Source of the DNA: an uncultured Lachnospiraceae bacterium
GTDB lineage: Bacteria; Bacillota; Clostridia; Lachnospirales; Lachnospiraceae
DNA length: 6,901 nucleotides
Assembly: GCA_947177105.1 (NCBI GenBank)
Contig: CAMWTF010000129.1
Location: forward strand, 1 to 6,901
Direction of reading: 5' to 3'
The notes under the pieces are model-generated. The model did not search any database and was not told the DNA's origin. It saw only the letters and a list, made by a program, of their open reading frames with translations. Position 1 is the first letter of the stretch. Each line of letters opens with the position of its first letter. Shown in pieces: positions 1 to 6,874 of this stretch. Made by a program: the position numbers and the translations under genes.

Positions 1-54
1 AGATATCCTAAAAATGGAAAGATAATAAATTAATTGAATTATAGGGTTTACATA

Positions 55-72
55 GATGTTGTACATCGATGT
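55..72. repeat. Overlapping short inverted repeats in the leader of the lipoprotein gene
   Basis: Three 5-base arms lie side by side: GATGT (55-59), ACATC (63-67) and GATGT (68-72). The first two form an inverted repeat with a 3-base centre, and the last two form a perfect 10-bp palindrome (ACATCGATGT, 63-72). The block ends 12 bases before the ribosome binding site, so it could be a repressor operator or a small hairpin in the 5' leader. I do not recognise it as the site of any named regulator, and chance is possible in AT-rich DNA. Confidence 0.35.
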
Positions 73-84
73 TGACAAAAGCGC

Positions 85-90
85 AAGGAG
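85..90 (+). promoter_or_regulatory. Ribosome binding site of the lipoprotein gene
   Basis: AAGGAG sits 6 bases before the ATG at 97. This supports 97 as the start and makes the out-of-frame ATG at 69 unlikely. No -10/-35 pair could be defended between 1 and 96, so the promoter may lie left of the window. Confidence 0.8.
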
Positions 91-96
91 AAGCAT

Positions 97-2382
97 ATGC
101 CGGAAAAAGTGACGCTAAAAAGACTTGCTGCAATGGGACTGCTGGCTTTGACCATGGTTTTTTCACTCGCTGCCTGTTCTGGCCAACATGCAGGCGAGGG
201 GGAATCCTTTTTCTATGTTCCCACACTAAAGCAGGTGGATCCCCAGGGCGGTGTGGTGCGAAATGCTTTTCTCTGCGGTGAGGAATTGGTGTATGAGGTA
301 TATTATGACGGAAACGGAGCCAGCCCGGCAAGATATACATATTATGTACAGGATCTGATGCAGATGGATGCCGAACCCAGGCGGATCTCCTTCGGGTTTC
401 CTGCGGGTTGGACGGGCATTAACGATATGACCAGGGACGCTGACGGAAACTACTATATTTTGGGACGACACAGGGAGCTTTCCGTCTCCATGGGCCAGGG
501 GGGCGTCTCCCCCGGCTACTGCGTGGGCATATTTGATGCGGACGGCAACATGCTGCATCTGTGGGGAATTGATGAGTGGCTGTGGAAAGCCGGAGCGGAG
601 GTCCAGGCGCAAAATCTGGCGCTGGACACCCGGCAAAATATTTATGTCATAGGGCATGAAGCCCTGTTGGTCATGAATCCGGCGGGGAGCTGCCAGGGCA
701 TCTTTACGGAGGCGGCCATATATTTTGCCGTCTGCGCCGCTGACGGACAGGTATATTATTGCTGTGCTGCCGACACAAATCAGCACCAACTGAAAAAAGC
801 AGATCCTGAAACCATGCAGAGTGAGACGGTCGCTCACGACTTCCCGGTGGGAATCGGGGGGATACCCGGAGAGGATTCGCAGCTTTGGGTATTTGACAAA
901 AACGGCTTATACCGCCATGGGGGAGAGGAGGGGGCGGCCCAGCAGCTTTTGAACTGGCTGGATGTGGATGTGGACGCCTCTGGCCTTACGGATATGACCA
1001 GGCTTTCAGACGGGCGGCTCCTGTTGGTTCTGTATGATGCACAGGCAAATTGGATGGCTTTTAAGCCGGAGGACGGACGGCCTCCGGAACTGGTCTGTCT
1101 GGAGAGAACCGAGAGCGATAGTGACGGAAGGGAAACCATCATGGTGGGTGTGATGAATCTCTCAGACGGTATGCGTCAAGCCACTATTCGCTATAATCAG
1201 CAGCAATCACAGTATCGGGTGAAACTAAAAGAATATATGGGGATAAACGGGTACGGAACCTATGAAGAGGCGGCGGCAGCGCTGGACAGGGATCTGGTTA
1301 CGGGCAAACCCATGGATCTCATAGCCGTGGGATATGCGGACCTGGATAAATATACCTCCAAAGGACTCCTGGAGGATTTGACGCCATATCTGGGCAACAG
1401 TACACAGCTGCGGCGGGAAAATCTCATAGACTCCATAGTGGATGCCTATACCTTTGACGAAAAGCTGGTGGCATTGCCCACTTGGTTTCGCCTGGAAACC
1501 ATACTGGGCAGGACGTCCATGGTGGGTGAGAGAACCGTATGGAACCTTTCGGACATGATCTCATTTTTTGACCGATATCAGGACAAACATGCATTACAAA
1601 GCATTTCAAAGGAGGACATGCTGGAGGTTTGTCTGAAATTCAATCTGTCCCACTTTGTGGATTGGGAAAGCGGTGTCTGTGATTTTGAACAGGAGGATTT
1701 TTATCAAGCGCTGGAATTTGCCGGACGCTTTACCGGGAAGGACAGCCCTTATGGCTGGGGCAGCATCCGGCGGGAGGACGGACGTGCCCTGCTCATGCTG
1801 AAATGGTGTACAATGCCGGATTTTGTCTCGGAGATGCCTCAGTGGTTTGAGGGAGAGGAAGTCAGTTATATCGGTTATCCCACACTGGACGGCCTGCCGG
1901 GGATTCTGCTGGAGACCTCAGAAAGCGCCTATGGAATCCTGTCGGACTCCCCGCATAAGGAACCGGCATGGGATTATCTGGAATATTTGATACTGGAGGA
2001 AAGCAGGCAGGAGAACCTTTTCCCCATACTAAAGGATAAGCTGGACCAGAATCTGGCATCCGGCATGGAGGATCCCTATGAGCTGGACCGGGAAGGAGAA
2101 CCGGTGCTGGACCGGGAAGGGGAACCGGTCAGGAGAATCCTTAGGCGGGACACCTTCATCGGCTCTGATCTGACGATTGAACACTATGTACCTTTGTCCG
2201 GGGAAGTGCAGCAGGTGCGGGAACTGATCGCTCAGGCACGGCCTGCGCCGGGGTATCGGGAGACGGTCATTTCCATCATCCGGGAGGAGGCGGCGGGTTA
2301 TTTTGCAGGGGATAAGGACGCATGGGAAACCGCCCGGATCGTCCAAAACAGGGTACAGTTGTATTTGGAGGAGAACCAGTAG
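97..2382 (+). CDS. Extracellular solute-binding lipoprotein with an N-terminal propeller-like region
   Basis: This is a complete 761-residue secreted protein. It opens with a lipoprotein signal peptide: basic residues K4-R9, a hydrophobic stretch 10-26, and the lipobox LAAC with Cys27 as the lipidated residue, so it should be anchored outside the cytoplasmic membrane. Residues about 40-335 hold repeated strand-like motifs of the type 'D-DGNYYIL' (114-122), 'D-RQNIYVI' (177-185), 'ADGQVYY' (215-221), 'LWVFDKNGLY' (263-272) and 'LSDGRLLLVLYD' (303-314), which read as beta-propeller blades. Residues about 348-761 resemble family-1 extracellular solute-binding proteins: 'GKPMDLIAVG' (403-412), 'GLLEDLTPYL' (423-432), an 'AYTFDEKLVALPTW' segment (450-463) and a C-terminal 'YFAG-K...ARIVQNRVQLYL' (735-757). 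Such proteins normally deliver sugars or other ligands to ABC importers, but no permease or ATPase gene is adjacent here, and the ligand cannot be told. It may be an orphan binding or sensing protein. The binding-protein family is fairly secure; the propeller reading is an inference from motif spacing. Confidence 0.85.
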   Translation: MPEKVTLKRLAAMGLLALTMVFSLAACSGQHAGEGESFFYVPTLKQVDPQGGVVRNAFLCGEELVYEVYYDGNGASPARYTYYVQDLMQMDAEPRRISFGFPAGWTGINDMTRDADGNYYILGRHRELSVSMGQGGVSPGYCVGIFDADGNMLHLWGIDEWLWKAGAEVQAQNLALDTRQNIYVIGHEALLVMNPAGSCQGIFTEAAIYFAVCAADGQVYYCCAADTNQHQLKKADPETMQSETVAHDFPVGIGGIPGEDSQLWVFDKNGLYRHGGEEGAAQQLLNWLDVDVDASGLTDMTRLSDGRLLLVLYDAQANWMAFKPEDGRPPELVCLERTESDSDGRETIMVGVMNLSDGMRQATIRYNQQQSQYRVKLKEYMGINGYGTYEEAAAALDRDLVTGKPMDLIAVGYADLDKYTSKGLLEDLTPYLGNSTQLRRENLIDSIVDAYTFDEKLVALPTWFRLETILGRTSMVGERTVWNLSDMISFFDRYQDKHALQSISKEDMLEVCLKFNLSHFVDWESGVCDFEQEDFYQALEFAGRFTGKDSPYGWGSIRREDGRALLMLKWCTMPDFVSEMPQWFEGEEVSYIGYPTLDGLPGILLETSESAYGILSDSPHKEPAWDYLEYLILEESRQENLFPILKDKLDQNLASGMEDPYELDREGEPVLDREGEPVRRILRRDTFIGSDLTIEHYVPLSGEVQQVRELIAQARPAPGYRETVISIIREEAAGYFAGDKDAWETARIVQNRVQLYLEENQ
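2082..2129 (+). repeat. In-frame 24-bp tandem duplication in the lipoprotein gene
   Basis: Two adjacent 24-base units (2082-2105 and 2106-2129) differ at one base, A versus G. They encode the octapeptide LDREGEPV twice, at residues 663-670 and 671-678. Because the unit is a multiple of three the frame is kept. The repeat is charged and probably a surface turn or linker in the C-terminal lobe. The near identity at DNA level suggests a recent slippage duplication. Confidence 0.95.
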
Positions 2383-2406
2383 CAGGAGAATATAGGAAAA
2401 ACAGAT

Positions 2407-2441
2407 GGGCAGCAGAGCGTCAAGAAGCTTTGCTGCCCTTT
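2407..2441 (+). terminator. Probable transcription terminator after the lipoprotein gene
   Basis: A hairpin starts 24 bases past the stop codon. The arm GGGCAGCAGAGC (2407-2418) pairs with GCTTTGCTGCCC (2427-2438) over 12 bp with one G-T wobble and an 8-base loop. Only three T residues follow, so it is weaker than a textbook intrinsic terminator. Its place between a stop codon and a strong downstream promoter favours this role. Confidence 0.65.
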
Positions 2442-2468
2442 AAACGCCGGAAATCTTTATAAATCTTT

Positions 2469-2506
2469 TAGAGATCGACTATTGATTTATGTTTTGGGAA
2501 TCTCTA
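2469..2506. repeat. Inverted repeat spanning the ftsH promoter
   Basis: TAGAGAT (2469-2475) and ATCTCTA (2500-2506) form a perfect 7-bp inverted repeat with a 24-base centre. The left arm lies just upstream of the -35 element and the right arm runs into the first bases of the -10. That geometry would suit a repressor or a looped operator. It does not match the CIRCE/HrcA site or the CtsR heptad repeat. It could be chance. Confidence 0.3.
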
Positions 2507-2510
2507 TAAT
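2482..2510 (+). promoter_or_regulatory. Sigma-A type promoter for ftsH
   Basis: TTGATT (2482-2487, four of six consensus positions) is followed after exactly 17 bases by a perfect TATAAT (2505-2510). Transcription would begin near 2516-2518, giving a leader of about 50 bases before ftsH. The DNA upstream is AT-rich and has AAATCTTT twice, one helical turn apart (2451-2458 and 2461-2468), which could act as an UP element or an activator site. Confidence 0.8.
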
Positions 2511-2558
2511 AGAAAGCATATGGATTGAGACGGGGAATATGCGGAACTCAATATAAGA

Positions 2559-2563
2559 AAGGA
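2559..2563 (+). promoter_or_regulatory. ftsH: Ribosome binding site of ftsH, closely spaced
   Basis: AAGGA ends 4 bases before the ATG at 2568, which is rather close. A second in-frame ATG at 2577 (residue 4) would have 13 bases of spacing, rather far. Either could be used, and the protein differs by only three residues. Confidence 0.6.
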
Positions 2564-2567
2564 ACTA

Positions 2568-4850
2568 ATGGATCGGATGGATAATTATAATAACGGCGGT
2601 ATGGGGGGCGGCGACAACAAGGGATCCGGCGGAAACGGCGGCGGGAACAATGGACAGAAGCCCCAGCGTCCTAGTATCATGTTTATTTTGGTCTTTGTTT
2701 TGATGAGCCTGCTTCTGGTCGCCATGCTCTGGTCTCTGTTTTTCGGAAAGAGCGGCGACGTGATGGAGGTGCCCTATTCCACTTTTGTGGAGAGGATGGA
2801 CGCGGATGAGATCGAGTCCGTGAAGCTCAGTGGGGAGACGGTCAGTTTCACGCTGAAGGACGGCGTGGTGGATGAATCGGCTCCCAAGCTATATGATTTT
2901 TACAGTATGAAGCCCGTAAAGATCGAGTATCAGACTTTGCAGATCGAGAACACGGAGACTGTGACGCAGAGGGCCCTGGAGCACGGCGTGGAGGTATACG
3001 GCGTGTCCACCAGCGTGGGCGAGTGGATCATGCAGATCCTGATGACGCTGGTGCTTCCCCTGGTGCTGATGTGGATTCTGCTGGGCTTTCTGTTCAGGAG
3101 GATGGGCGGCAGCGGCGGCCCTATGGGTGTGGGTAAGAGCAATGCCAAGGTGTATGTACAGAAGGAGACCGGTGTGACCTTCGCGGATGTGGCCGGCGAG
3201 GACGAGGCCAAGGAATCCCTGGTGGAGGTGGTGGACTTCCTGCACAATCCGGGCAGGTATGCCAAAATCGGCGCCAGACTGCCCAAGGGCGCGCTGCTGG
3301 TGGGCCCTCCCGGAACAGGTAAGACCCTGCTGGCCAAAGCGGTGGCCGGTGAGGCCCATGTGCCATTCTTCTCTCTGACCGGTTCCGACTTTATCGAATT
3401 GTATGTGGGCGTGGGCGCCAGCCGTGTGCGTGACCTGTTCAAGGAGGCCACCAAGAACGCCCCCTGTATTATTTTTATAGACGAGATCGATGCCATCGGC
3501 CGCAGCCGTGATTCCAAGTACGGCGGCGGCAATGAGGAGCGGGAGCAGACCCTGAACCAGCTGCTGTCGGAGATGGACGGCTTTGACAGTTCCAAGGGTA
3601 TCCTGATTCTGGCGGCCACCAACCGCCCGGAGATTCTGGATAAGGCCCTGCTGCGCCCCGGTCGTTTTGACCGCCGGATCATCGTGGATAAGCCGGACCT
3701 GAAAGGCCGCGTGGATATCCTGAAGGTACATGCCAAGGATGTGAAGATGGACGAGACGGTGGATCTGGACGCCATCGCTTTGGCCACCAGCGGCGCCGTG
3801 GGCTCCGATCTGGCCAATATGATCAACGAGGCCGCCATCAACGCGGTGAAGGAAAACAGGGAATATGTGTGTCAGAAGGATCTGTTCAATGCGGTGGAGC
3901 AGGTGCTGGTGGGCAAGGAGAAAAAGGATCGCATCATGAGCAAGGAGGAGAGGCGCATCGTGTCCTATCACGAGGTGGGACATGCGCTGATCAGCGCTTT
4001 GCAGAAAAATTCCGAGCCAGTGCAGAAGATCACCATCGTTCCCCGCACCATGGGGGCGTTGGGCTATGTGATGCATGTGCCCGAGGAGGAGAAGTATCTA
4101 AACACCGAGGCGGAACTGCGGGATATGCTGGTGAGCCTGGTGGGCGGCCGGGCCGCGGAGGAGATTGTGTTCGAAACCGTGACCACGGGTGCGGCCAACG
4201 ATATCGAGAAGGCCACCAATATCGCCAAGGCCATGGTGACGGAGTACGGCATGAGCAAGAAGTTCGGCCTGATCGGGCTGGCCTCCATGCAGAATAAATA
4301 TCTGGACAGCGCCGCTACCCTGAACTGCAGTGACGCCACCGAGGCGGAGATTGACGCGGAGGTGGTGGCCATTCTGAAGGAGAGTTATGAGAAGGCCAAG
4401 GAGTTGCTGCGAGAAAACAGAGAGTTGATGGATAAGTTGGCTGAGTACCTGATCGAGAAAGAGACCATCACCGGCAAGGAATTTATGGAGATTTTCCGTA
4501 AGGAGAAGGGCCTGCCTGAACCCAAGGAGGAGTCAGGGAAGGAAGGTCAAGACAGCAGAGCTGCACATTCTGCAGTGGATGTGACTGTCACTGATGATAC
4601 CGCCCACAGCCAGGACAGCCAGAGAACCGGACAGACCATACAGGTGCCGGAGATCATTCTGCCGGAGGCTCCGGTTATCCCCGGTGCGGAGAACGAACAG
4701 GGAAAAGGGGACGAAGAGGCTTCAGAACCACAAAATGGTAATGGAGAACAGTCCTCTGATGCCGGTAAGTCCCAGGATGCGGAGAGGCCATGGCCGCCCC
4801 AGCAGCCCCCCACAAGCCCCGCAGGGAGATTCTCAGGCGGAAATCTGTAA
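2568..4850 (+). CDS. ftsH: ATP-dependent membrane zinc metalloprotease FtsH
   Basis: FtsH is a membrane-anchored hexameric AAA+ protease that extracts and degrades misfolded membrane proteins and selected regulators. The 760-residue product has, in order: a Gly/Asn-rich cytoplasmic leader (7-29), membrane segment 1 (about 37-59), an extracytoplasmic domain (60-150), membrane segment 2 (about 153-176), the AAA+ ATPase (200-445), the M41 peptidase (about 455-648) and a low-complexity acidic tail (649-760). Visible key residues are Walker A GPPGTGKT (246-253), Walker B IIFIDE (301-306), pore loop YVG (279-281), arginine fingers R363 and R366, the zinc site HEVGH (H468, E469, H472) and the third ligand D545 in GAANDIE. 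All catalytic parts are intact. Oddities are Val in place of the usual Ala in HEAGH, a divergent 'PRTMGALGY' segment with one extra residue, and a tail that makes the protein about 110 residues longer than typical FtsH. It has its own promoter. Many Clostridia carry more than one FtsH, so this may be a paralogue rather than the housekeeping copy. Confidence 0.97.
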   Translation: MDRMDNYNNGGMGGGDNKGSGGNGGGNNGQKPQRPSIMFILVFVLMSLLLVAMLWSLFFGKSGDVMEVPYSTFVERMDADEIESVKLSGETVSFTLKDGVVDESAPKLYDFYSMKPVKIEYQTLQIENTETVTQRALEHGVEVYGVSTSVGEWIMQILMTLVLPLVLMWILLGFLFRRMGGSGGPMGVGKSNAKVYVQKETGVTFADVAGEDEAKESLVEVVDFLHNPGRYAKIGARLPKGALLVGPPGTGKTLLAKAVAGEAHVPFFSLTGSDFIELYVGVGASRVRDLFKEATKNAPCIIFIDEIDAIGRSRDSKYGGGNEEREQTLNQLLSEMDGFDSSKGILILAATNRPEILDKALLRPGRFDRRIIVDKPDLKGRVDILKVHAKDVKMDETVDLDAIALATSGAVGSDLANMINEAAINAVKENREYVCQKDLFNAVEQVLVGKEKKDRIMSKEERRIVSYHEVGHALISALQKNSEPVQKITIVPRTMGALGYVMHVPEEEKYLNTEAELRDMLVSLVGGRAAEEIVFETVTTGAANDIEKATNIAKAMVTEYGMSKKFGLIGLASMQNKYLDSAATLNCSDATEAEIDAEVVAILKESYEKAKELLRENRELMDKLAEYLIEKETITGKEFMEIFRKEKGLPEPKEESGKEGQDSRAAHSAVDVTVTDDTAHSQDSQRTGQTIQVPEIILPEAPVIPGAENEQGKGDEEASEPQNGNGEQSSDAGKSQDAERPWPPQQPPTSPAGRFSGGNL

Positions 4851-4909
4851 TACGGTTTTCACTCTGACAGGTATGCCAGATACAAGAGGCGAAGGGTATT
4901 ACACTGACG

Positions 4910-4993
4910 AACGCTAAGATTTTCCGGTTTCTGCCCGGCACATGCCGCATAATCGGGCAACATGCGCCGGGCAGAAAGGAAAATCTAAACGCT
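4910..4993. repeat. 6-bp direct repeats bracketing the pre-uvrC hairpin
   Basis: AACGCT occurs at 4910-4915 and again at 4988-4993. Each copy is separated by a single A from the outer end of the inverted repeat at 4917-4986. The symmetric placement looks like a target-site duplication left by insertion of a small element, although a 6-base match can arise by chance. Confidence 0.4.
4917..4986. repeat. Long near-perfect hairpin between ftsH and uvrC (MITE-like or RNA structure)
   Basis: AGATTTTCC (4917-4925) pairs with GGAAAATCT (4978-4986). After a 2-base bulge (4926-4927), TTTCTGCCCGGC (4928-4939) pairs with GCCGGGCAGAAA (4966-4977). Beyond one A-C mismatch, CATG (4941-4944) pairs with CATG (4961-4964). 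This gives 25 base pairs, with CCG/CGG (4945-4947 and 4954-4956) able to close the tip. No T run follows on either strand, so it is not a standard intrinsic terminator. It ends 28 bases before uvrC and could protect or process an ftsH-uvrC mRNA, attenuate readthrough, or be an inserted palindromic element. The rest of this 164-base gap shows no gene and no convincing promoter; TATTAC at 4897-4902 lacks a matching -35. Confidence 0.8.
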
Positions 4994-5005
4994 CGTGAGT
5001 ATGGC

Positions 5006-5010
5006 GAGGA
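5006..5010 (+). promoter_or_regulatory. uvrC: Ribosome binding site of uvrC
   Basis: GAGGA ends 4 bases before the ATG at 5015. It lies 19 bases downstream of the long hairpin, so it stays accessible when that hairpin folds. It supports 5015 as the start, which gives the usual short UvrC N-terminus before the GIY-YIG domain. Confidence 0.7.
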
Positions 5011-5014
5011 AAAC

Positions 5015-6874
5015 ATGACATTTGATTTTGAGGAAGAACTGAAAAAATTACCGGCCAAGCCGGGAGTCTATATCATGCGGGATGCCGGAGACGGCATCCT
5101 GTATGTGGGTAAAGCGGTAAATCTGCACAACCGTGTGCGGTCCTATTTCCGGGAAAAAATCGGAAGAGGGCCCATGATCGACAAAATGGTAACGCTGATC
5201 GCCCGCTTTGAGTATATAGTGACGGACTCGGAACTGGAAGCCCTGGTGCTGGAGAATAACCTGATCAAGGAGCATTCCCCCAAGTACAACACGCTGCTGA
5301 AGGATGACAAGACCTATCCCTATATCAAGGTGACCATGGGGGAGGATTTTCCCAGGATCCTTTTTTCACGGCAGATGAAAAAGGATAAATCCCGTTACTA
5401 TGGCCCCTATACCAGCGCCGCGGCGGTGAAGGATACCATAGAACTGCTGAACAAGCTGTTCTGCCTGCGCACCTGCAACCGCAGCCTGCCCAGGGATATC
5501 GGCAATGACCGCCCCTGCCTGAATTACCATATCAAGCAGTGCATGGCACCCTGCCAGGGCTATATCGGCAAGGAACAGTACCGACAGCAGCTGGGACAGG
5601 CGCTGGAGTTTTTAAGCGGCAATTACAACAAGATTTTGAAGGATCTGGAGGAGAAGATGCGGCAGGCGTCGGAGAACATGGAGTTTGAGGAGGCGGCCCG
5701 CTACCGGGATCTCCACGCCAGTGTAAAATCCGTCTCCCAGAAGCAGAAGATCACGGACAGCGCGTTGGATGACAAGGATATCATCGCTCTGTATCAGGAT
5801 GAGACGGACGCGGTAGTGCAGGTGTTCTTTGTGCGGGACGGAAAGCTGATAGGCCGGGAGCACTACTATATGATGCATATCTCGGGGATAAAGAAAGAGC
5901 AGATTTTGGAGGACTTTGTTAAACAGTTCTATGCGGGGACTCCTTTTATTCCCAGGGAACTGATGCTCCAACATGAGATTGGGGACAGCGATCTGGTGGA
6001 GAAGTGGCTGTCGGAGAGGAAGGGCTCCAGGGTGCGTATCCGCGTACCCAAGATTGGCAGCAAGGAGAAGCTGGTGGAACTGGCGGCCCAGAACGCCAAG
6101 CTGGTACTTAGCCAGGACAAGGAGAAGTTAAAACGGGAGGAGGGCCGGACCATCGGCGCTGTGAAAGAGATTGCCGACTGGCTGGGACTTCCCTGTGTGG
6201 ATCGGATGGAGGCTTTCGATATCTCCAATATCAGCGGCTTTGAAAATGTGGGTTCCATGGTGGTGTATGAGAAGGGTAAGCCCAAGCGCAGTGACTACAG
6301 AAAGTTCCGCATCAAAACCGTGGCAGGGCCGGATGACTATGCATGTATGAGAGAGGTGCTTGCGCGGCGCCTGGTACACGGTCTGGAGGAGAGTCGGGAA
6401 CTGGAGGAGCGGGACATGGATCAGGAGTACGGCAGTTTTACCAAATTTCCGGATCTGCTGCTGATGGACGGCGGCCGGGGACAGGTCAATATCGCTCTGT
6501 CCGTGCTGGAGGAACTGCAGATCCATATCCCGGTCTGCGGCATGGTGAAGGATGACAACCATCGCACCAGAGGGTTGTATTTTAACAATGTGGAGATTCC
6601 CATCGACACCCGCAGCGAGGGGTTTAAGCTGATCACCCGGATCCAGGATGAGGCCCACCGCTTCGCCATCGAATACCACAGGTCTCTGCGCAGCAAGGCC
6701 CAGGTCAAATCCCGGCTGGATGAGATCCCCGGCGTGGGCCCCGCCCGGCGCAAGGCTCTTATGCGGCACTTCAAGTCGTTGGAGGAGATCAAGGCCGCAT
6801 CGGTGGAGGAGCTGATGCTGGTGCCGGAGATTCCGCGGAATGTGGCGGAGGAGATATACCGGTTCTTTCGATAA
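5015..6874 (+). CDS. uvrC: UvrABC excinuclease subunit C
   Basis: UvrC is recruited to the UvrB-DNA complex in nucleotide excision repair and cuts the damaged strand on both sides of the lesion. The 619-residue product is full length for the family. The N-terminal GIY-YIG nuclease (about 14-95, 3' incision) shows GVY (17-19), YVGK (30-33), R40, E80 and N92. Cysteines C154, C168, C176 and C180 match the four-cysteine pattern reported to bind a [4Fe-4S] cluster in E. coli UvrC, and there is an extra C150. A UVR motif that pairs with UvrB spans about 205-240. The C-terminal RNase H-like nuclease (5' incision) shows its triad as D402 (in AFDISNISG), D485 (in MDGGRGQ) and H548 (in DEAHRF). A double helix-hairpin-helix DNA-binding region (about 568-618) includes IPGVGPARRK. 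No catalytic residue is missing. Residue roles are assigned by alignment from memory to Thermotoga and E. coli UvrC. It follows ftsH by 164 bases on the same strand and no strong promoter of its own was found. Confidence 0.98.
   Translation: MTFDFEEELKKLPAKPGVYIMRDAGDGILYVGKAVNLHNRVRSYFREKIGRGPMIDKMVTLIARFEYIVTDSELEALVLENNLIKEHSPKYNTLLKDDKTYPYIKVTMGEDFPRILFSRQMKKDKSRYYGPYTSAAAVKDTIELLNKLFCLRTCNRSLPRDIGNDRPCLNYHIKQCMAPCQGYIGKEQYRQQLGQALEFLSGNYNKILKDLEEKMRQASENMEFEEAARYRDLHASVKSVSQKQKITDSALDDKDIIALYQDETDAVVQVFFVRDGKLIGREHYYMMHISGIKKEQILEDFVKQFYAGTPFIPRELMLQHEIGDSDLVEKWLSERKGSRVRIRVPKIGSKEKLVELAAQNAKLVLSQDKEKLKREEGRTIGAVKEIADWLGLPCVDRMEAFDISNISGFENVGSMVVYEKGKPKRSDYRKFRIKTVAGPDDYACMREVLARRLVHGLEESRELEERDMDQEYGSFTKFPDLLLMDGGRGQVNIALSVLEELQIHIPVCGMVKDDNHRTRGLYFNNVEIPIDTRSEGFKLITRIQDEAHRFAIEYHRSLRSKAQVKSRLDEIPGVGPARRKALMRHFKSLEEIKAASVEELMLVPEIPRNVAEEIYRFFR

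Noticed and set aside
72..77. A perfect TTGACA as the -35 of a promoter
   Set aside because: The position 17 bases downstream is the start codon region of the lipoprotein gene and contains no -10 element.
2405..2443. A 12-codon small open frame after the lipoprotein gene
   Set aside because: It coincides with the terminator hairpin, and its purine-rich upstream stretch has poor spacing.
2889..4076. A 395-residue open frame on the minus strand inside ftsH
   Set aside because: It lies wholly opposite a fully conserved FtsH, is His/Gln/Leu-rich in the way of antisense frames of GC-rich genes, and shows no family motif.
4594..4917. A +1-frame open reading frame over the ftsH tail and the following gap, suggesting a possible frameshifted C-terminus
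   Set aside because: Its product is Arg/Pro-rich without a family match, and the annotated ftsH frame runs cleanly to its own stop. No slippery sequence was seen.
4917..4986. The hairpin as a bidirectional intrinsic terminator
   Set aside because: Neither strand has a T run after the stem, and there is no converging gene on the other side.
5001..5018. A five-codon frame (MARKT) overlapping the uvrC start as a leader peptide
   Set aside because: It has no ribosome binding site of its own and is too short to distinguish from chance.
2568..6874. Phage, CRISPR, toxin-antitoxin or defence genes
   Set aside because: The whole span is explained by ftsH and uvrC, both complete. No repeat array, tRNA or integrase was seen.
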